The position numbers and the translations under genes are program-made. Shown piece after piece: positions 34,123-43,273 of a DNA stretch of 64,000 nt. Location: positions 60,814 through 124,813 of the forward strand of contig NZ_WJIB01000018.1 of NCBI RefSeq assembly GCF_019400745.1, read 5' to 3'. Position 1 is the stretch's first letter, and each line of letters opens with the position of its first letter. The DNA comes from Cohnella sp. CFH 77786. GTDB lineage: Bacteria; Bacillota; Bacilli; Paenibacillales; Paenibacillaceae. The notes under the pieces are model-generated. The model saw nothing but the letters and a program-made list of their open reading frames with translations. It searched no databases and was not told where the DNA came from.

Positions 34123-36174
34123 TCACCAGTGCCACCAACTCCGCACCTTCTTCCACCATCCGCCGCCGCGATGTCCGCTTTCCGTCTCTTCGACCGTCGC
34201 CGGGCCGTGGATCAGGCACTTTGCCGTCGGTTCGGTACCGGCCAAGAAAGTCTCGAGCACCGGCTTCGGGCACCCCGGCGAAGCGATCAGGCCGTTCGAA
34301 GGATCGACGTAGACGCTGACGACGCCTTCGGGCATCGGGAAATCCGAAGGCGGGCGGTCCTTCAGCGCGGTTTCCATGAAATCCGCGAAAATCGGCGCGG
34401 CGAGATGGGCTTCGCTGGAGGTGATCGCGCGGCCGCGGTCGTAGCCGACCCACACGGAGGCCGTCAGGTCCGGCGAATAGCCGACGAACCAGGCGTCGGA
34501 GTTCGTCGTGCCGGTTTTTCCGGCGACCGGACGTTTCAGCATCCCGGCAATCCGGTGGGCCGTGCCGCCGGTATCGAACACGCTCTCCAGCAGCCGGGTC
34601 GTCACGTACGCCACGGCCGGGGACATGACCTGCGTCGCCCGGGGGTGCGCCTCGTACAGGACGTGCCCGAAACGGTCTTCGACGCGCAGAATGGCGAGAG
34701 GACTCCCCCGGCTGCCGCCGCCGGCGAAAGCCGAATAGGCCGTCGCCATTTCGAACGGGCTGACGGGGAACGTGCCGAGCGCGAGGGAAGGGACGGCTTT
34801 CAGGCGCGAGGTGATGCCCAGCCTGCGCGCGGTGTCCATCACCGCTTCCGGGCCCACCTGCATGATCGTATTCACCGCGTAGATGTTGTCGGACGCCGCG
34901 ATCGCCTGGCGGAGGCTGATGTCCGCGTGAAAGTAGCGGTCGTTGAAATTGCGGGGCCGGTAGATTTCCCGGTCGTTGTCGTAGTAGAAAATCGTCGGTT
35001 CGCTGCGGAAACGCGTCGAAGGCGTCACGACACGTTGCTCGAGCGCGGCAGCGTAGACGATCGGCTTGAAGGAGGAGCCTGGCTGCCGGGTGGTGGCGAA
35101 TACGCGGTTGTACTGGTTGCGTTTGTAGCTCCGCCCGCCGACCATCGCCTTGATATACCCGTTGCGGGGATCGATCGCGATGAGCGCCGTCTGCAGCTTC
35201 GAATCGGCAGGCAGCCTTCGCTTGATCGTTTCCTCCGCGGCGCGCTGCATGCCGGAATCGAGGGTGGTCGTAATGACGAGCCCCCCTTCGTTCAGCAGCC
35301 GCTCGTCGATGCCGAGCCGTTCGACGGCGACCCGTTTCACGTAATCCGCGAAATAGGGCGCGATGCGGTCCGGTTCCTCCGGGAGCGGTTGGACGGCCGG
35401 CTTCGCGCGCCCGGCCGCGTCGGCTTGCTCCCGGGTGATCGCCTTCGTTTCCAGCATGGCCTGCAGCACGGTTTGCCTGCGGGCTTCCGCATCCGCCGGG
35501 TGGAGATGCGGAGAGTAATAGCGCGGACCTTTGGGGATTGCGGCGAGCAGGGCGCTCTCCGCCAGCGTCAACGACTTCGCCGGCTTGCCGAAGTACATCC
35601 GGGCGGCCGCTTCGGCGCCGTAGGCTCCGTGCCCGTAATAGATTTGATTCAAGTACATTTGCAAAATTTCTTCCTTAGAGTACGTCTGCTCCAGCCGCGC
35701 GGCGTACCAGGCTTCCTTCAGCTTGCGCGACCACGACCTATGGTGGTCCAAATACAAGTTCCGCGCCAGCTGCTGGGTCAAGGTGCTCGCGCCCTCCCGC
35801 TTGGACAGATGCCGGACGTCGACCCAGGCTGCCCGGACGAGCCCTCTCGCGTCGAAGCCGGAATGCTCGTAGAACCTTCGGTCTTCTACGGCGAGCGTGG
35901 CTTTGACGAGCCAAGGGGAAATTTCCGACAGCTTGACGGGCTGCCGATTGACGCCTCCCGCGAGCGTGGCCAGGACGTTGCCCTCGGCGTCCAGAATCTG
36001 CGTCGATTGCGGAACGGCCCCGGCGGGAAGCGATCCGAACCGGTGCAGCGCGTAGCTGCCGAAGGCCGCCGCCAGGAGGCAGAAGAGGGTGAACCACGCC
36101 AGCCGCCTGCGCAGCGGTTCCAGGCGGAGGAACGTCCTGATTTTCCGCGGCATATGATCTTGAGGGGTATCCAT
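34123..36174 (-). CDS. pbpG: Class A penicillin-binding protein (PbpG-like)
   Basis: 683 residues from ATG at 36174 (MDTPQDHMPRK), GGGAGA upstream. A cytoplasmic basic tail and one transmembrane helix (about 25-45) are followed by a glycosyltransferase 51 domain (EDRRFYEHSGFD; GASTLTQQLARN; KEEILQMYLNQIYYG) and a transpeptidase domain with all three catalytic motifs: SSFK in RQPGSSFKP, SDN and KTGTT. It builds and crosslinks peptidoglycan. Gene neighbourhood (ywhD, speE) matches B. subtilis pbpG (ywhE), a PBP used in sporulation. The tail ends in a Trp-rich segment. Confidence 0.93.
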   Translation of the reverse strand: MDTPQDHMPRKIRTFLRLEPLRRRLAWFTLFCLLAAAFGSYALHRFGSLPAGAVPQSTQILDAEGNVLATLAGGVNRQPVKLSEISPWLVKATLAVEDRRFYEHSGFDARGLVRAAWVDVRHLSKREGASTLTQQLARNLYLDHHRSWSRKLKEAWYAARLEQTYSKEEILQMYLNQIYYGHGAYGAEAAARMYFGKPAKSLTLAESALLAAIPKGPRYYSPHLHPADAEARRQTVLQAMLETKAITREQADAAGRAKPAVQPLPEEPDRIAPYFADYVKRVAVERLGIDERLLNEGGLVITTTLDSGMQRAAEETIKRRLPADSKLQTALIAIDPRNGYIKAMVGGRSYKRNQYNRVFATTRQPGSSFKPIVYAAALEQRVVTPSTRFRSEPTIFYYDNDREIYRPRNFNDRYFHADISLRQAIAASDNIYAVNTIMQVGPEAVMDTARRLGITSRLKAVPSLALGTFPVSPFEMATAYSAFAGGGSRGSPLAILRVEDRFGHVLYEAHPRATQVMSPAVAYVTTRLLESVFDTGGTAHRIAGMLKRPVAGKTGTTNSDAWFVGYSPDLTASVWVGYDRGRAITSSEAHLAAPIFADFMETALKDRPPSDFPMPEGVVSVYVDPSNGLIASPGCPKPVLETFLAGTEPTAKCLIHGPATVEETESGHRGGGWWKKVRSWWHW

Positions 36175-36268
36175 GAGGCCCACGTCTCCCTGCGCCAAGA
36201 AGGCATCATTTTCCTGTTAGTATGATGCGGGAGGACGAGGGCTATTCCCGTGCGGGGAGACTCCGAAG

Positions 36269-36296
36269 TTGCTTTTTGCGCGCGATGCCCTATAAT
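36269..36296 (+). promoter_or_regulatory. Promoter of speE
   Basis: TTGCTT (36269-36274), 16-bp spacer, TATAAT (36291-36296), 70 bases before the speE start. Confidence 0.65.
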
Positions 36297-36365
36297 ACAA
36301 CTTGTCCGAATCACGGAAAGAGAGGCGTTTGCCTCATGAGAATACATAAGGAAAGAAGGGATCCC

Positions 36366-37202
36366 ATGTCCTCCATGGAACTGTGGTTTACCGAGAAGCA
36401 AACCGAAAATTACGGCATCACGATGAAAACCAAACGCACGATGGTGCATGAGCAAACCGAATTCCAAGAGCTGGCGATGATCGAAACCGAAGAATGGGGC
36501 AACATGCTCGTGTTGGACGGCATGGTCATGACGACGGACAAAGACGAATTCGTCTACCACGAAATGGTCGCGCACGTTCCGCTGTTCACCCACCCGAATC
36601 CGGAGCACGTCCTCGTCGTCGGCGGCGGCGACGGCGGCGTCATCCGCGAAGTGCTCAAGCACCCGAAGGTGAAGAAAGCCGTACTCGTCGACATCGACGG
36701 CAAAGTCATCGAATACTCCAAGAAGTATTTGCCGGCGATCGCGGGCAAGCTGGACGATCCGCGCGTCGAGGTGCTCGTGAACGACGGCTTCATGCACATC
36801 CACGACCACAAGAACACGTACGACGTGGTGCTCGCGGACACGACGGAGCCGATGGGACCGGCGGTGCAGCTGTTCACGCGGGGTTTCTACCAAGGCATCT
36901 ACGAATCCCTCAAGGAAGACGGCTTGTTCGTCGCGCAAACCGACAATCCGTGGTTCAAGGCCGACCTCATCCAGAGCGTGAACCGCGACGTGAAGGAAGT
37001 GTTCCCGCTCGTTCGCGTCTACTGGGCGAACGTGCCGACTTATCCGAGCGGGCTGTGGACGTTCACGATGGGCAGCAAGAAACACGACCCGCTGGCCGTC
37101 GACGAGAGCGCGATACCGGAGCTCGATACGAAATACTACTCGCCGCGCCTTCACAAAGCCGCATTCGTGCTGCCGAAGTTCGTGGAAGAGCTGACGAAAT
37201 AA
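36366..37202 (+). CDS. speE: Spermidine synthase
   Basis: 278 residues; ATG at 36366 with GGAAAGAAGGG upstream. Typical polyamine aminopropyltransferase: N-terminal beta-strands (ELWFTEKQTENYGITMK), LVLDGMVMTTDKDEFVYHEM, the decarboxylated-SAM site LVVGGGDGGVIREVLKH (about residue 85), and the catalytic region VVLADTTEPMGPA, where the family normally has D-S/T-x-D/E-P. It transfers an aminopropyl group to putrescine. In Bacillus speB follows directly; here a terminator and an unrelated hydrolase follow instead. Confidence 0.95.
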   Translation: MSSMELWFTEKQTENYGITMKTKRTMVHEQTEFQELAMIETEEWGNMLVLDGMVMTTDKDEFVYHEMVAHVPLFTHPNPEHVLVVGGGDGGVIREVLKHPKVKKAVLVDIDGKVIEYSKKYLPAIAGKLDDPRVEVLVNDGFMHIHDHKNTYDVVLADTTEPMGPAVQLFTRGFYQGIYESLKEDGLFVAQTDNPWFKADLIQSVNRDVKEVFPLVRVYWANVPTYPSGLWTFTMGSKKHDPLAVDESAIPELDTKYYSPRLHKAAFVLPKFVEELTK

Positions 37203-37218
37203 GCGATTTACCGACGAA

Positions 37219-37257
37219 GACCCGCGTCCGGCAATCAGCCGGGTGCGGGTCTTTTTC
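37219..37257 (+). terminator. Intrinsic terminator of speE
   Basis: GACCCGC ... GCGGGTC enclosing an inner CCGG-CAATCAG-CCGG pairing, followed by TTTTTC. Confidence 0.8.
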
Positions 37258-37349
37258 GCTGCAATTTCCTCCGTTAACGTTGGCCAAATCATTCCATGAG
37301 ACAATACCGGGGTGGGGTCCATCGGAGCCGGAAGAGGAGAAATGGGTGC

Positions 37350-38327
37350 ATGCGAAAAAAGAAATGGCTGAAGGTCTTCACGTATCTGACTCTGACGGTT
37401 GCCGTGCTGCTGCTGGCGGGTTGGATTTATCAGCGGACGGCAAGCGAACGCGATTTACAAACGTACCGGCCGGTTGGCCAATTGTATTAAGTGAACGGAG
37501 GCCGTATGCATCTGTACGCGGGCGGAGAAGGTCCTGTGACCGTCGTATTCTCCGCGGGGTGGGGGACGGCCAATCCGTACGCGGATTTCTATCCGTTGAA
37601 CGAGAAGCTGGAATCCAAGGTTAGAATCGCCGTGTACGACCGGTTCGGTTACGGCTTCAGCGACATGACCGAAAGAAAGCGGGACATCGACGGGATCGCG
37701 GAGGAAATCCACCAGCTTCTCGAACGTTCGGGACAGCGCCCGCCTTACGTTTTCGCCGCCCATTCCCTGGGTTCGCTCGAAGCGATCCGGTATGCGCAGA
37801 AATATCCGGACGAAGTGAAAGGGATCGTATTCATCGAGGGCGGAAGTCCGGAATATTACGCGGCCAGCCAGCCGCTAACCGCCGTTCCGCTAGCCTACCG
37901 TTTCGCAGTGAAAAGCGGAATCGCGCGCTTGTTGTATTCGGTAGGCGGTTTTGCGGATTGGATGGCCGACGACCGGAACGGACTCCGGCTGCTGCCGCCG
38001 GAGTTGAAGGAGATGGACCGGGTATCGACGCTCCTGCTGGCCGGCAACCGGAACATGACCGATGAAATCCGGCTCAGCCGGGAGAACGCCGAAACCGTTT
38101 TGCGAGGAAAGAAACTCCTTGGAGTCCCGATAACCGTGCTGACGGCCGACGCCTTCGGCAAGCTGAGCGAGGACCGGGCCTGGCAGAGCTCCCAAGCCGC
38201 TTTTCCGTCATGGTCGGCGGAAGGCCGGCAAATCGTCGTGCCGAACGCCGCCCACTATTTGCACCATTACGCCCCCGATCTTGTCGCCGCGGAAATCCTG
38301 AAGCTGGCGGGTAAATCCTCCGGCTAA
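37350..38327 (+). pseudogene. Membrane-anchored alpha/beta hydrolase interrupted by an in-frame stop
   Basis: An ATG at 37350 (GAAGAGGAGAAA upstream) opens a frame with an N-terminal membrane anchor, WLKVFTYLTLTVAVLLLAGW, that stops at TAA 37488-37490 after 46 residues. The same frame continues directly (37491-38327, 278 codons) as an alpha/beta hydrolase: VVFSAGWGTANPYADF, DRFGYGFSDM, nucleophile elbow AAHSLGS, and late His in NAAHYLHHY. In related proteins the anchor leads through a short segment of the R-P-V-G-x-L-Y-x-V type straight into the core, so one sense codon (for example GAA) changed to TAA would explain the break. Either a true pseudogene, translation restarting at GTG 37491 or ATG 37506, or a sequence error. 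Confidence 0.75.
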
Positions 38328-40021
38328 ATCCGCTCCGGCGTTCGAATGCCCAGGAGCTGCAAGCCCTGCTTCAGCACCTTGGCGCATGCCGCGGCCACGG
38401 AGAGCTTGCCGAACGTTTCCTCCCCGTCCTCCGTGAGCATCTTGCCCTCATTGTAGTAACGGTTGAAATCCTTGGCGAGCTCCAGTAAATAACGGCCGAT
38501 GACGGAGGGCTCGTTCTCCCGGACCGCCTGCAGGATCGATTCCTCGAAGCGGGAGGCGGTTTTCAGGCACGCCCATGCCGCCGGCGACGACATGTGCCGG
38601 CCTTCAGCCGCCTTGCCGCGCGCCGCGAATTCCTCGTATTTCCCTTTTCGGAGAAGACTGAGAATCCTCGCGTACGTGTACTGCAGGTAAGGGCCGGTCT
38701 CCCCCTCGAAGCCGATCGCTTCCTCCAATTGAAAGTCGACGGACAGCTGCCTGCGGTTCCTGAGATCGGCGAACACGATGGCCCCGACTCCGATCGCTTC
38801 CGCGGTTTCGCGTTTGTTTTCGAGCTCCGGGTTTTTCGCTTCAATGACCTGGAGGGCTTTGGCTGCGGCTTCGTCCAGCACCTCGTCCAGGAATACGACT
38901 TTCCCTCTGCGGGTCGACATCTTCTTGCCCTCGAACTTCATCAGCCCGAACGGGACGTGGCGGCAATCGGCGTGCCAGGCTTCTCCCATTTTGCCCAGAA
39001 CGGCGAACACCTGCTGAAAATGCAGCGTCTGCTCGGCTCCGACCACGTAGAGGAGAAGGTCCGCGCCCAGCTGTTTTTTGCGGTAGACGGCCGTGGCCAG
39101 ATCGCGGATCGGATAGATCGTCGTGCCGTCCGATTTAAGGATGAGGCAGGGCGGCATGCCGAGCTCCTCCAGCCGGACCACCTGCGCCCCGTCGCTTTCC
39201 TCGAGCAGCGACAGCTCGGTTAAGCGGTCTACGACCGCTTCCATTTTGTCGTTATAGAAGCTTTCTCCGAGCACGAGATCGAACCGGACGCCCAAACGCG
39301 CGTAAACGCGGTCGAATTCCTTCAGGCTTTCGTCCACGAAAAAACGCCACAGCCCGCGCGTTTCCCCGTCGCCCGTCTCCAGTTTACGGAACCATTCCCG
39401 CGCTTCGTCTTCAAGCTCGGGGTTCGATTCGGCCTCCTCGTGAAACTTCACGTACAGGCGCAAGCTCTCCCGGATCGGCTCGGCTTCCAGGAGAGCGCGG
39501 TCTCCCCAGCGGCGGTAGGCGGCGATCAGCTTGCCGAACTGCGTGCCCCAGTCGCCCAGGTGGTTGACGCGGGTGACCCGGTATCCGGCTGCTTGGTAGA
39601 CGTTCGCCAGCGCGTTGCCGATCATCGTCGAACGAAGGTGGCCGATGCCGAACGGCTTGGCGATATTGGGAGAGGACATGTCGATGACGACGCGGCGGCC
39701 TTGCCCGTCTTGCAGGCGGCCGTAATCGCCCGCCATGACGCGGGTCAGGATGCGGTTGCCCCAGACGGCGGGATCGAAGAAGAGGTTCAAGTAGCCGCCG
39801 GCGGTTTCGGCGCGCACTCCTTCGTCTGTTCCGTTGACCGCGTCGGCCGTACGCTCCGCGATCGACTGAGGCGATTGCCGCATCGTTTTGGCGAGGGTGA
39901 AGCAGGGGAAGGCGGCGTCCCCCAGCTCCGGACGGGGCGGGATTTCGATTGCGGACGCCAGCTCCTTCTCGGAAATCGGAAGATGCGGAGCCAGCAGGCA
40001 AGCGGTTAGTTGGGCGAGCAT
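38324..40021 (-). CDS. argS: Arginyl-tRNA synthetase, T-box controlled copy
   Basis: 565 residues from ATG at 40021 (MLAQLTACLLAP), AAGGAGG upstream. Class I signature GIGHLRSTMIGNALANVYQ, arginine-site segment, and the KMSK loop in the degenerate form KKMSTRRGK; C-terminal DALR anticodon domain (QYTYARILSLLRKG; GRYLLELAKDFNRYYNEGKML). The N-terminal tRNA D-loop domain is present. It lies behind a complete T-box leader, so it should be induced when uncharged tRNA-Arg builds up. A second, unlike argS is only 1.5 kb away. The stop overlaps the end of the interrupted hydrolase on the other strand. Confidence 0.93.
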   Translation of the reverse strand: MLAQLTACLLAPHLPISEKELASAIEIPPRPELGDAAFPCFTLAKTMRQSPQSIAERTADAVNGTDEGVRAETAGGYLNLFFDPAVWGNRILTRVMAGDYGRLQDGQGRRVVIDMSSPNIAKPFGIGHLRSTMIGNALANVYQAAGYRVTRVNHLGDWGTQFGKLIAAYRRWGDRALLEAEPIRESLRLYVKFHEEAESNPELEDEAREWFRKLETGDGETRGLWRFFVDESLKEFDRVYARLGVRFDLVLGESFYNDKMEAVVDRLTELSLLEESDGAQVVRLEELGMPPCLILKSDGTTIYPIRDLATAVYRKKQLGADLLLYVVGAEQTLHFQQVFAVLGKMGEAWHADCRHVPFGLMKFEGKKMSTRRGKVVFLDEVLDEAAAKALQVIEAKNPELENKRETAEAIGVGAIVFADLRNRRQLSVDFQLEEAIGFEGETGPYLQYTYARILSLLRKGKYEEFAARGKAAEGRHMSSPAAWACLKTASRFEESILQAVRENEPSVIGRYLLELAKDFNRYYNEGKMLTEDGEETFGKLSVAAACAKVLKQGLQLLGIRTPERI

Positions 40022-40045
40022 GCGGAAAACCTCCTTGTGGAAAAT

Positions 40046-40385
40046 AAAAAAATCCCCCGTCTCGGCTAAGAGACGGAGGATCAGTCCGCGGTACCACTCT
40101 TCTGGCATTCCCGTGCCCGGGAATCCTCTTCACGGGATAACGGCCGGCGCTCGCCGACCGGATTTCCCTACGCGGCGCTCGCGGAAGTCCGGCAGCGTGC
40201 CGACCGGATCTCCCGCGAGTACTCGGGACCTCCGGCAGCGTGCTGCCGGGTCACCTTGCGCCATGCTTCGGGAAACCGACTCCCGGGCCCGCTTCCCCGA
40301 ACGGCCGTGCCGGCTTCCACCCTCCCGGCTCTCTGCTAAACGGCGTAGATCGGGTACTCTCCCGTTCATCGTCTTTTCGAATAAT
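40046..40385 (-). promoter_or_regulatory. T-box riboswitch leader of argS
   Basis: Read on the minus strand: a stem I region beginning GAACGGGAGAGTACCCG with the apical GGGTGGAA motif, a GC-rich middle, the antiterminator T-box AGTGGTACCGCGG (40086-40098) and a terminator ATCCTCCGTCTC-TTAGCC-GAGACGGGGGAT followed by a run of T (40046-40081). The order and motifs are typical of T-box leaders of aminoacyl-tRNA synthetase genes. I could not assign the specifier codon with certainty; arginine is assumed from the gene controlled. Confidence 0.92.
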
Positions 40386-40392
40386 TTTGACT

Positions 40393-40421
40393 ATTATACC
40401 CGACTTCCGCGTGCAGCTCAA
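40393..40421 (-). promoter_or_regulatory. Promoter of the T-box argS transcript
   Basis: On the minus strand TTGAGC, 17-bp spacer, TATAAT (at 40398-40393), just upstream of the T-box leader. Confidence 0.8.
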
Positions 40422-40501
40422 GATGCTCTTGTCATCAGCTCCCCGGCTATACCTCCCTTCTCCTTTGGTCATAATGGCTAATGGAAGGAGATGATAGATG
40501 G

Positions 40502-40756
40502 ATGCCCATGCGTCCTATTTACGAGAGATTGGCCGAGTTGTGGTACATCAAGAGAAGGCGCGCGCTGACCGCGCAAGAGCGGTCCGATTTCGATCACTGC
40601 CTCTCCGTCAACGCCGCGCATATGTCCAAACTCGCGGGATTGTACAACCTGTCCCTGCTCGCTTCCATGACCGGAGACACCGAATGGCAGCATGAAATAT
40701 GCCGCGAACTGGAGAAAACAGAGGGCGATAAGCCTCCATTCGAACTTAGCCCGTAA
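40502..40756 (+). CDS. Small conserved Paenibacillaceae protein (DUF7667-like)
   Basis: 84 residues; ATG at 40502 (MPMRPIYERLAELW) with GGAAGGAG 11 bases upstream. It is a helical, soluble protein with the pattern RPIYERLAELWYIKRRRALTAQE followed by NLSLLASMTGDTEWQHEICREL, which I know from short uncharacterised proteins common in Paenibacillus and Cohnella. Function unknown. It diverges from the argS leader. The family name is from memory and less certain than the existence of the gene. Confidence 0.75.
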   Translation: MPMRPIYERLAELWYIKRRRALTAQERSDFDHCLSVNAAHMSKLAGLYNLSLLASMTGDTEWQHEICRELEKTEGDKPPFELSP

Positions 40757-40988
40757 CCGTAACGCCCACCTTCGTTTTCTTGCTCCCGAAAGTTGAAGAG
40801 GTCCAGACGGCCGCCTTCGATACATCCCTCTCGGTATCGTCCGCATAGGTCGCGGTGGCGGTCAACTTGGCCTGTTCGCCGGTTCTCAGCTTCAGCGCCG
40901 CCTCGCTCGTTCCAAATATTTCAGAATGCCGACCTCCCTGAATTTTCACCGATTTGCCCGCGTAAGCAGCGGTTACGGCGTCTATCGG
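40746..40988 (-). pseudogene. Remnant of a bacterial Ig-like domain protein
   Basis: The minus strand encodes DAVTAAYAGKSVKIQGG and then LRTGEQAKLTATATYADDTERDVSKAAVWTSS, both typical of tandem bacterial Ig-like (BIG2-type) surface domains. The frame begins only after a stop codon, has no start site, and ends within a few residues of the domain with a collapsed last strand (GSKKTKVGVTVTG). The two pieces look joined by an internal deletion. This is best read as the scrap of a longer wall protein gene. Confidence 0.55.
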
Positions 40989-41093
40989 CTAAGCCGGGAC
41001 ATGCCGAGCCCGCCGCGAACCTCCATTTGAATTGCCTGGACGTTCTGTTTATAGTAGTAATTATGTAATGGAAGAACGACGGGAGAGGGCGGC

Positions 41094-41525
41094 ATGCCGG
41101 ACAAAGTGAACGTGCGGGTTGCTTTCCGGATCGTCCGGGACGGGGAAACGCAGGAGATCGACGCGCCGGGGCGGCTTCACCGGCTGGTGGACGGCTGGGC
41201 CGTCACCTGCCGGATGGCCGGAACGTCCGAAGGAACGGAACCGACCGGCGAATCCGACATGACCCTGCTCGTCCGGGATGGCGAAATCCGGATGAGCCGC
41301 AGGGGAACGGTATCGCAGGACCAGGCGTTCCGCGTCGGAGAATGGCGGTCGGGCACGGTCGGCACCGCATATGGCTCCATGGCCGCGGAGGCTTGGACTC
41401 ACCGCATGGAGACCGGTCTGTCGAAAACGGGCGGAACCGTCGAATGGGAATACGACATGCGGATGGCGGGCCAGGAACTCGGACGCTGTTCGATCAGGCT
41501 GGATATTCGGGAGGAACAGATTTAA
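41094..41525 (+). CDS. ywiB: YwiB family DUF1934 protein
   Basis: 143 residues; ATG at 41094 with GGGAGAGGG upstream. It is a small beta-barrel (calycin-like) protein of the DUF1934 family: VRVAFRIVRDGETQEI at the start, TLLVRDGEIRMSRRG, and a C-terminal GTVEWEYDMRMAGQELGRCSIRLDIRE. It ends one base before the argS start, as in the Bacillus ywiB-argS pair. Its function is unknown, and the conserved neighbour suggests a housekeeping role. Confidence 0.9.
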   Translation: MPDKVNVRVAFRIVRDGETQEIDAPGRLHRLVDGWAVTCRMAGTSEGTEPTGESDMTLLVRDGEIRMSRRGTVSQDQAFRVGEWRSGTVGTAYGSMAAEAWTHRMETGLSKTGGTVEWEYDMRMAGQELGRCSIRLDIREEQI

Positions 41526-43202
41526 ATGAACGTACTGGAGAAGCTTCACACCGTCATGAGCAACGCGCTGTCCAATGCTGCGCTGGGAGCGGGCCTCGTG
41601 GATAGCTTGGACGAGCTGCCGAACATCGTGCTCGAAGTGCCCAAGGACAAGTCGCACGGCGACCTGGCGACCAATCTGGCGATGCAGTTGACGAAGATCG
41701 CGAAGCGCAACCCGCGCCAGATCGCGGAATCGATTCTGGAGCACCTCGACAAGAGCCGCGCCTGGATCGAATCCGCCGAAATCGCGGGACCCGGATTCAT
41801 CAATTTCCGGCTGGACAAAAGCTTCCTGCACGGGGTGATCGGCGACGTCCGCGCCCAAGGGGAACGGTACGGCTCGGTGGAAGCGGGCAGCGGGAAGAAG
41901 GTGCAGGTCGAGTTCGTCAGCGCCAACCCGACGGGCAGCCTGCATCTGGGCCACGCCCGCGGCGCCGCGGTCGGCGACGCGCTGTGCAATCTTCTCGCCT
42001 ATGCCGGCTATGAAGTGACCCGCGAATACTACATCAACGATGCCGGGAACCAGGTGGCCAACCTCGCGAAGTCGATCGAAGCCCGCTATCGCCAAGCTTT
42101 GGGCCAGGATGCGGAGATGCCCGAGGATGGCTACCACGGCGAAGATATCATCGGATTCGCCCGGGAATTGGCGGAACGCGAAGGCGACAAGCTGCTCGCG
42201 CTGCCGGACGAGGAGCGGTTCGCCTTTTTCCGGAGCTACGGGCTGGAGCGGGAGATGGATAAGCTCAAGCGGGACCTGGAACGCTTCGGCGTCCGGTTCG
42301 ACATCTGGTACAGCGAAACCTCGCTCTATGAAACGGGCAAAGTGACCGCCGCTCTGGACGCCCTCCGGGCCAAAGGCCAGGTGTACGAGAACGACGGCGC
42401 CGTCTGGTTGTCCACTACGCCGTTCGGAGACGACAAAGACCGCGTTCTCGTCAAGAACGACGGCAGCTATACGTATCTGACGCCGGATATCGCCTATCAC
42501 ATGGACAAGTACGGCCGGGGCTACGACCGGATGATCAACATTTGGGGCGCTGACCATCACGGATACATTCCCCGGATGAAGGCGGCGATGGCGGCGCTCG
42601 GCAATGACCCCGACAAGCTCACCGTCCTGATCGCCCAAATGGTCAGCCTGTTCCAGAACGGCGAGAAGGTGAAAATGTCCAAGCGTACGGGCAAGGCGGT
42701 GACGATGGAAGATTTGATGGATGAGGTCGGCGTCGACGCGATCCGCTATTTCTTCACCATGCGGAGCATGGACTCGCACCTGGACTTCGACATGGATCTT
42801 GCCGTCTCGACGTCCAACGAGAACCCGGTGTATTACGTCCAGTACGCTCACGCGCGGATTTGCAGCATCTTCCGCCAGGCGGAAGAGCAAGGCATCGCTC
42901 TGCTTCCTTGGGAGGAAGCGCCGCTGCACCGCCTGGACGCCGAGCAGGAATTCGATCTGCTCCGCAAAATGGGAGAGCTTCCCGAGGTCGTCGCGGACGC
43001 GGCCCGCATCTATGCCCCGCACGCGATGATACGTTACCTTTACGAGTTGGCGTCGATGTTCCATAGCTACTACCGGGCCGAACGCGTCATCACCGAAGAC
43101 GCGGAACAGAGCCAGGCGAGATTGCAGTTGCTCGCGGCACTTCGGATCGTGTTCGCGAACTGCCTGTCGATCGTCGGCGTCTCCGCCCCGGATCGAATGT
43201 AA
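41526..43202 (+). CDS. argS: Arginyl-tRNA synthetase, ywiB-linked copy
   Basis: 558 residues; ATG at 41526 directly after ywiB with GGAGGAACAG upstream. It has the class I motifs VEFVSANPTGSLHLGHARGA and a canonical KMSKR loop (KMSKRTGK), WGADHHGYIPRMKAA, and the DALR anticodon domain near the C-terminus (YVQYAHARICSIF). This is the usual argS locus of Bacillales. No T-box is present. It is only distantly similar to the T-box copy at 38324, so the two are not a recent duplication. A cell with both may switch between them during arginine shortage. Confidence 0.95.
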   Translation: MNVLEKLHTVMSNALSNAALGAGLVDSLDELPNIVLEVPKDKSHGDLATNLAMQLTKIAKRNPRQIAESILEHLDKSRAWIESAEIAGPGFINFRLDKSFLHGVIGDVRAQGERYGSVEAGSGKKVQVEFVSANPTGSLHLGHARGAAVGDALCNLLAYAGYEVTREYYINDAGNQVANLAKSIEARYRQALGQDAEMPEDGYHGEDIIGFARELAEREGDKLLALPDEERFAFFRSYGLEREMDKLKRDLERFGVRFDIWYSETSLYETGKVTAALDALRAKGQVYENDGAVWLSTTPFGDDKDRVLVKNDGSYTYLTPDIAYHMDKYGRGYDRMINIWGADHHGYIPRMKAAMAALGNDPDKLTVLIAQMVSLFQNGEKVKMSKRTGKAVTMEDLMDEVGVDAIRYFFTMRSMDSHLDFDMDLAVSTSNENPVYYVQYAHARICSIFRQAEEQGIALLPWEEAPLHRLDAEQEFDLLRKMGELPEVVADAARIYAPHAMIRYLYELASMFHSYYRAERVITEDAEQSQARLQLLAALRIVFANCLSIVGVSAPDRM

Positions 43203-43273
43203 AAAGAAGCCCACAAAAGTGAGGTAAGCCCCGAGGCTGATTCCGATTCCTTTTGCGGGGCCCGAAACATTCG

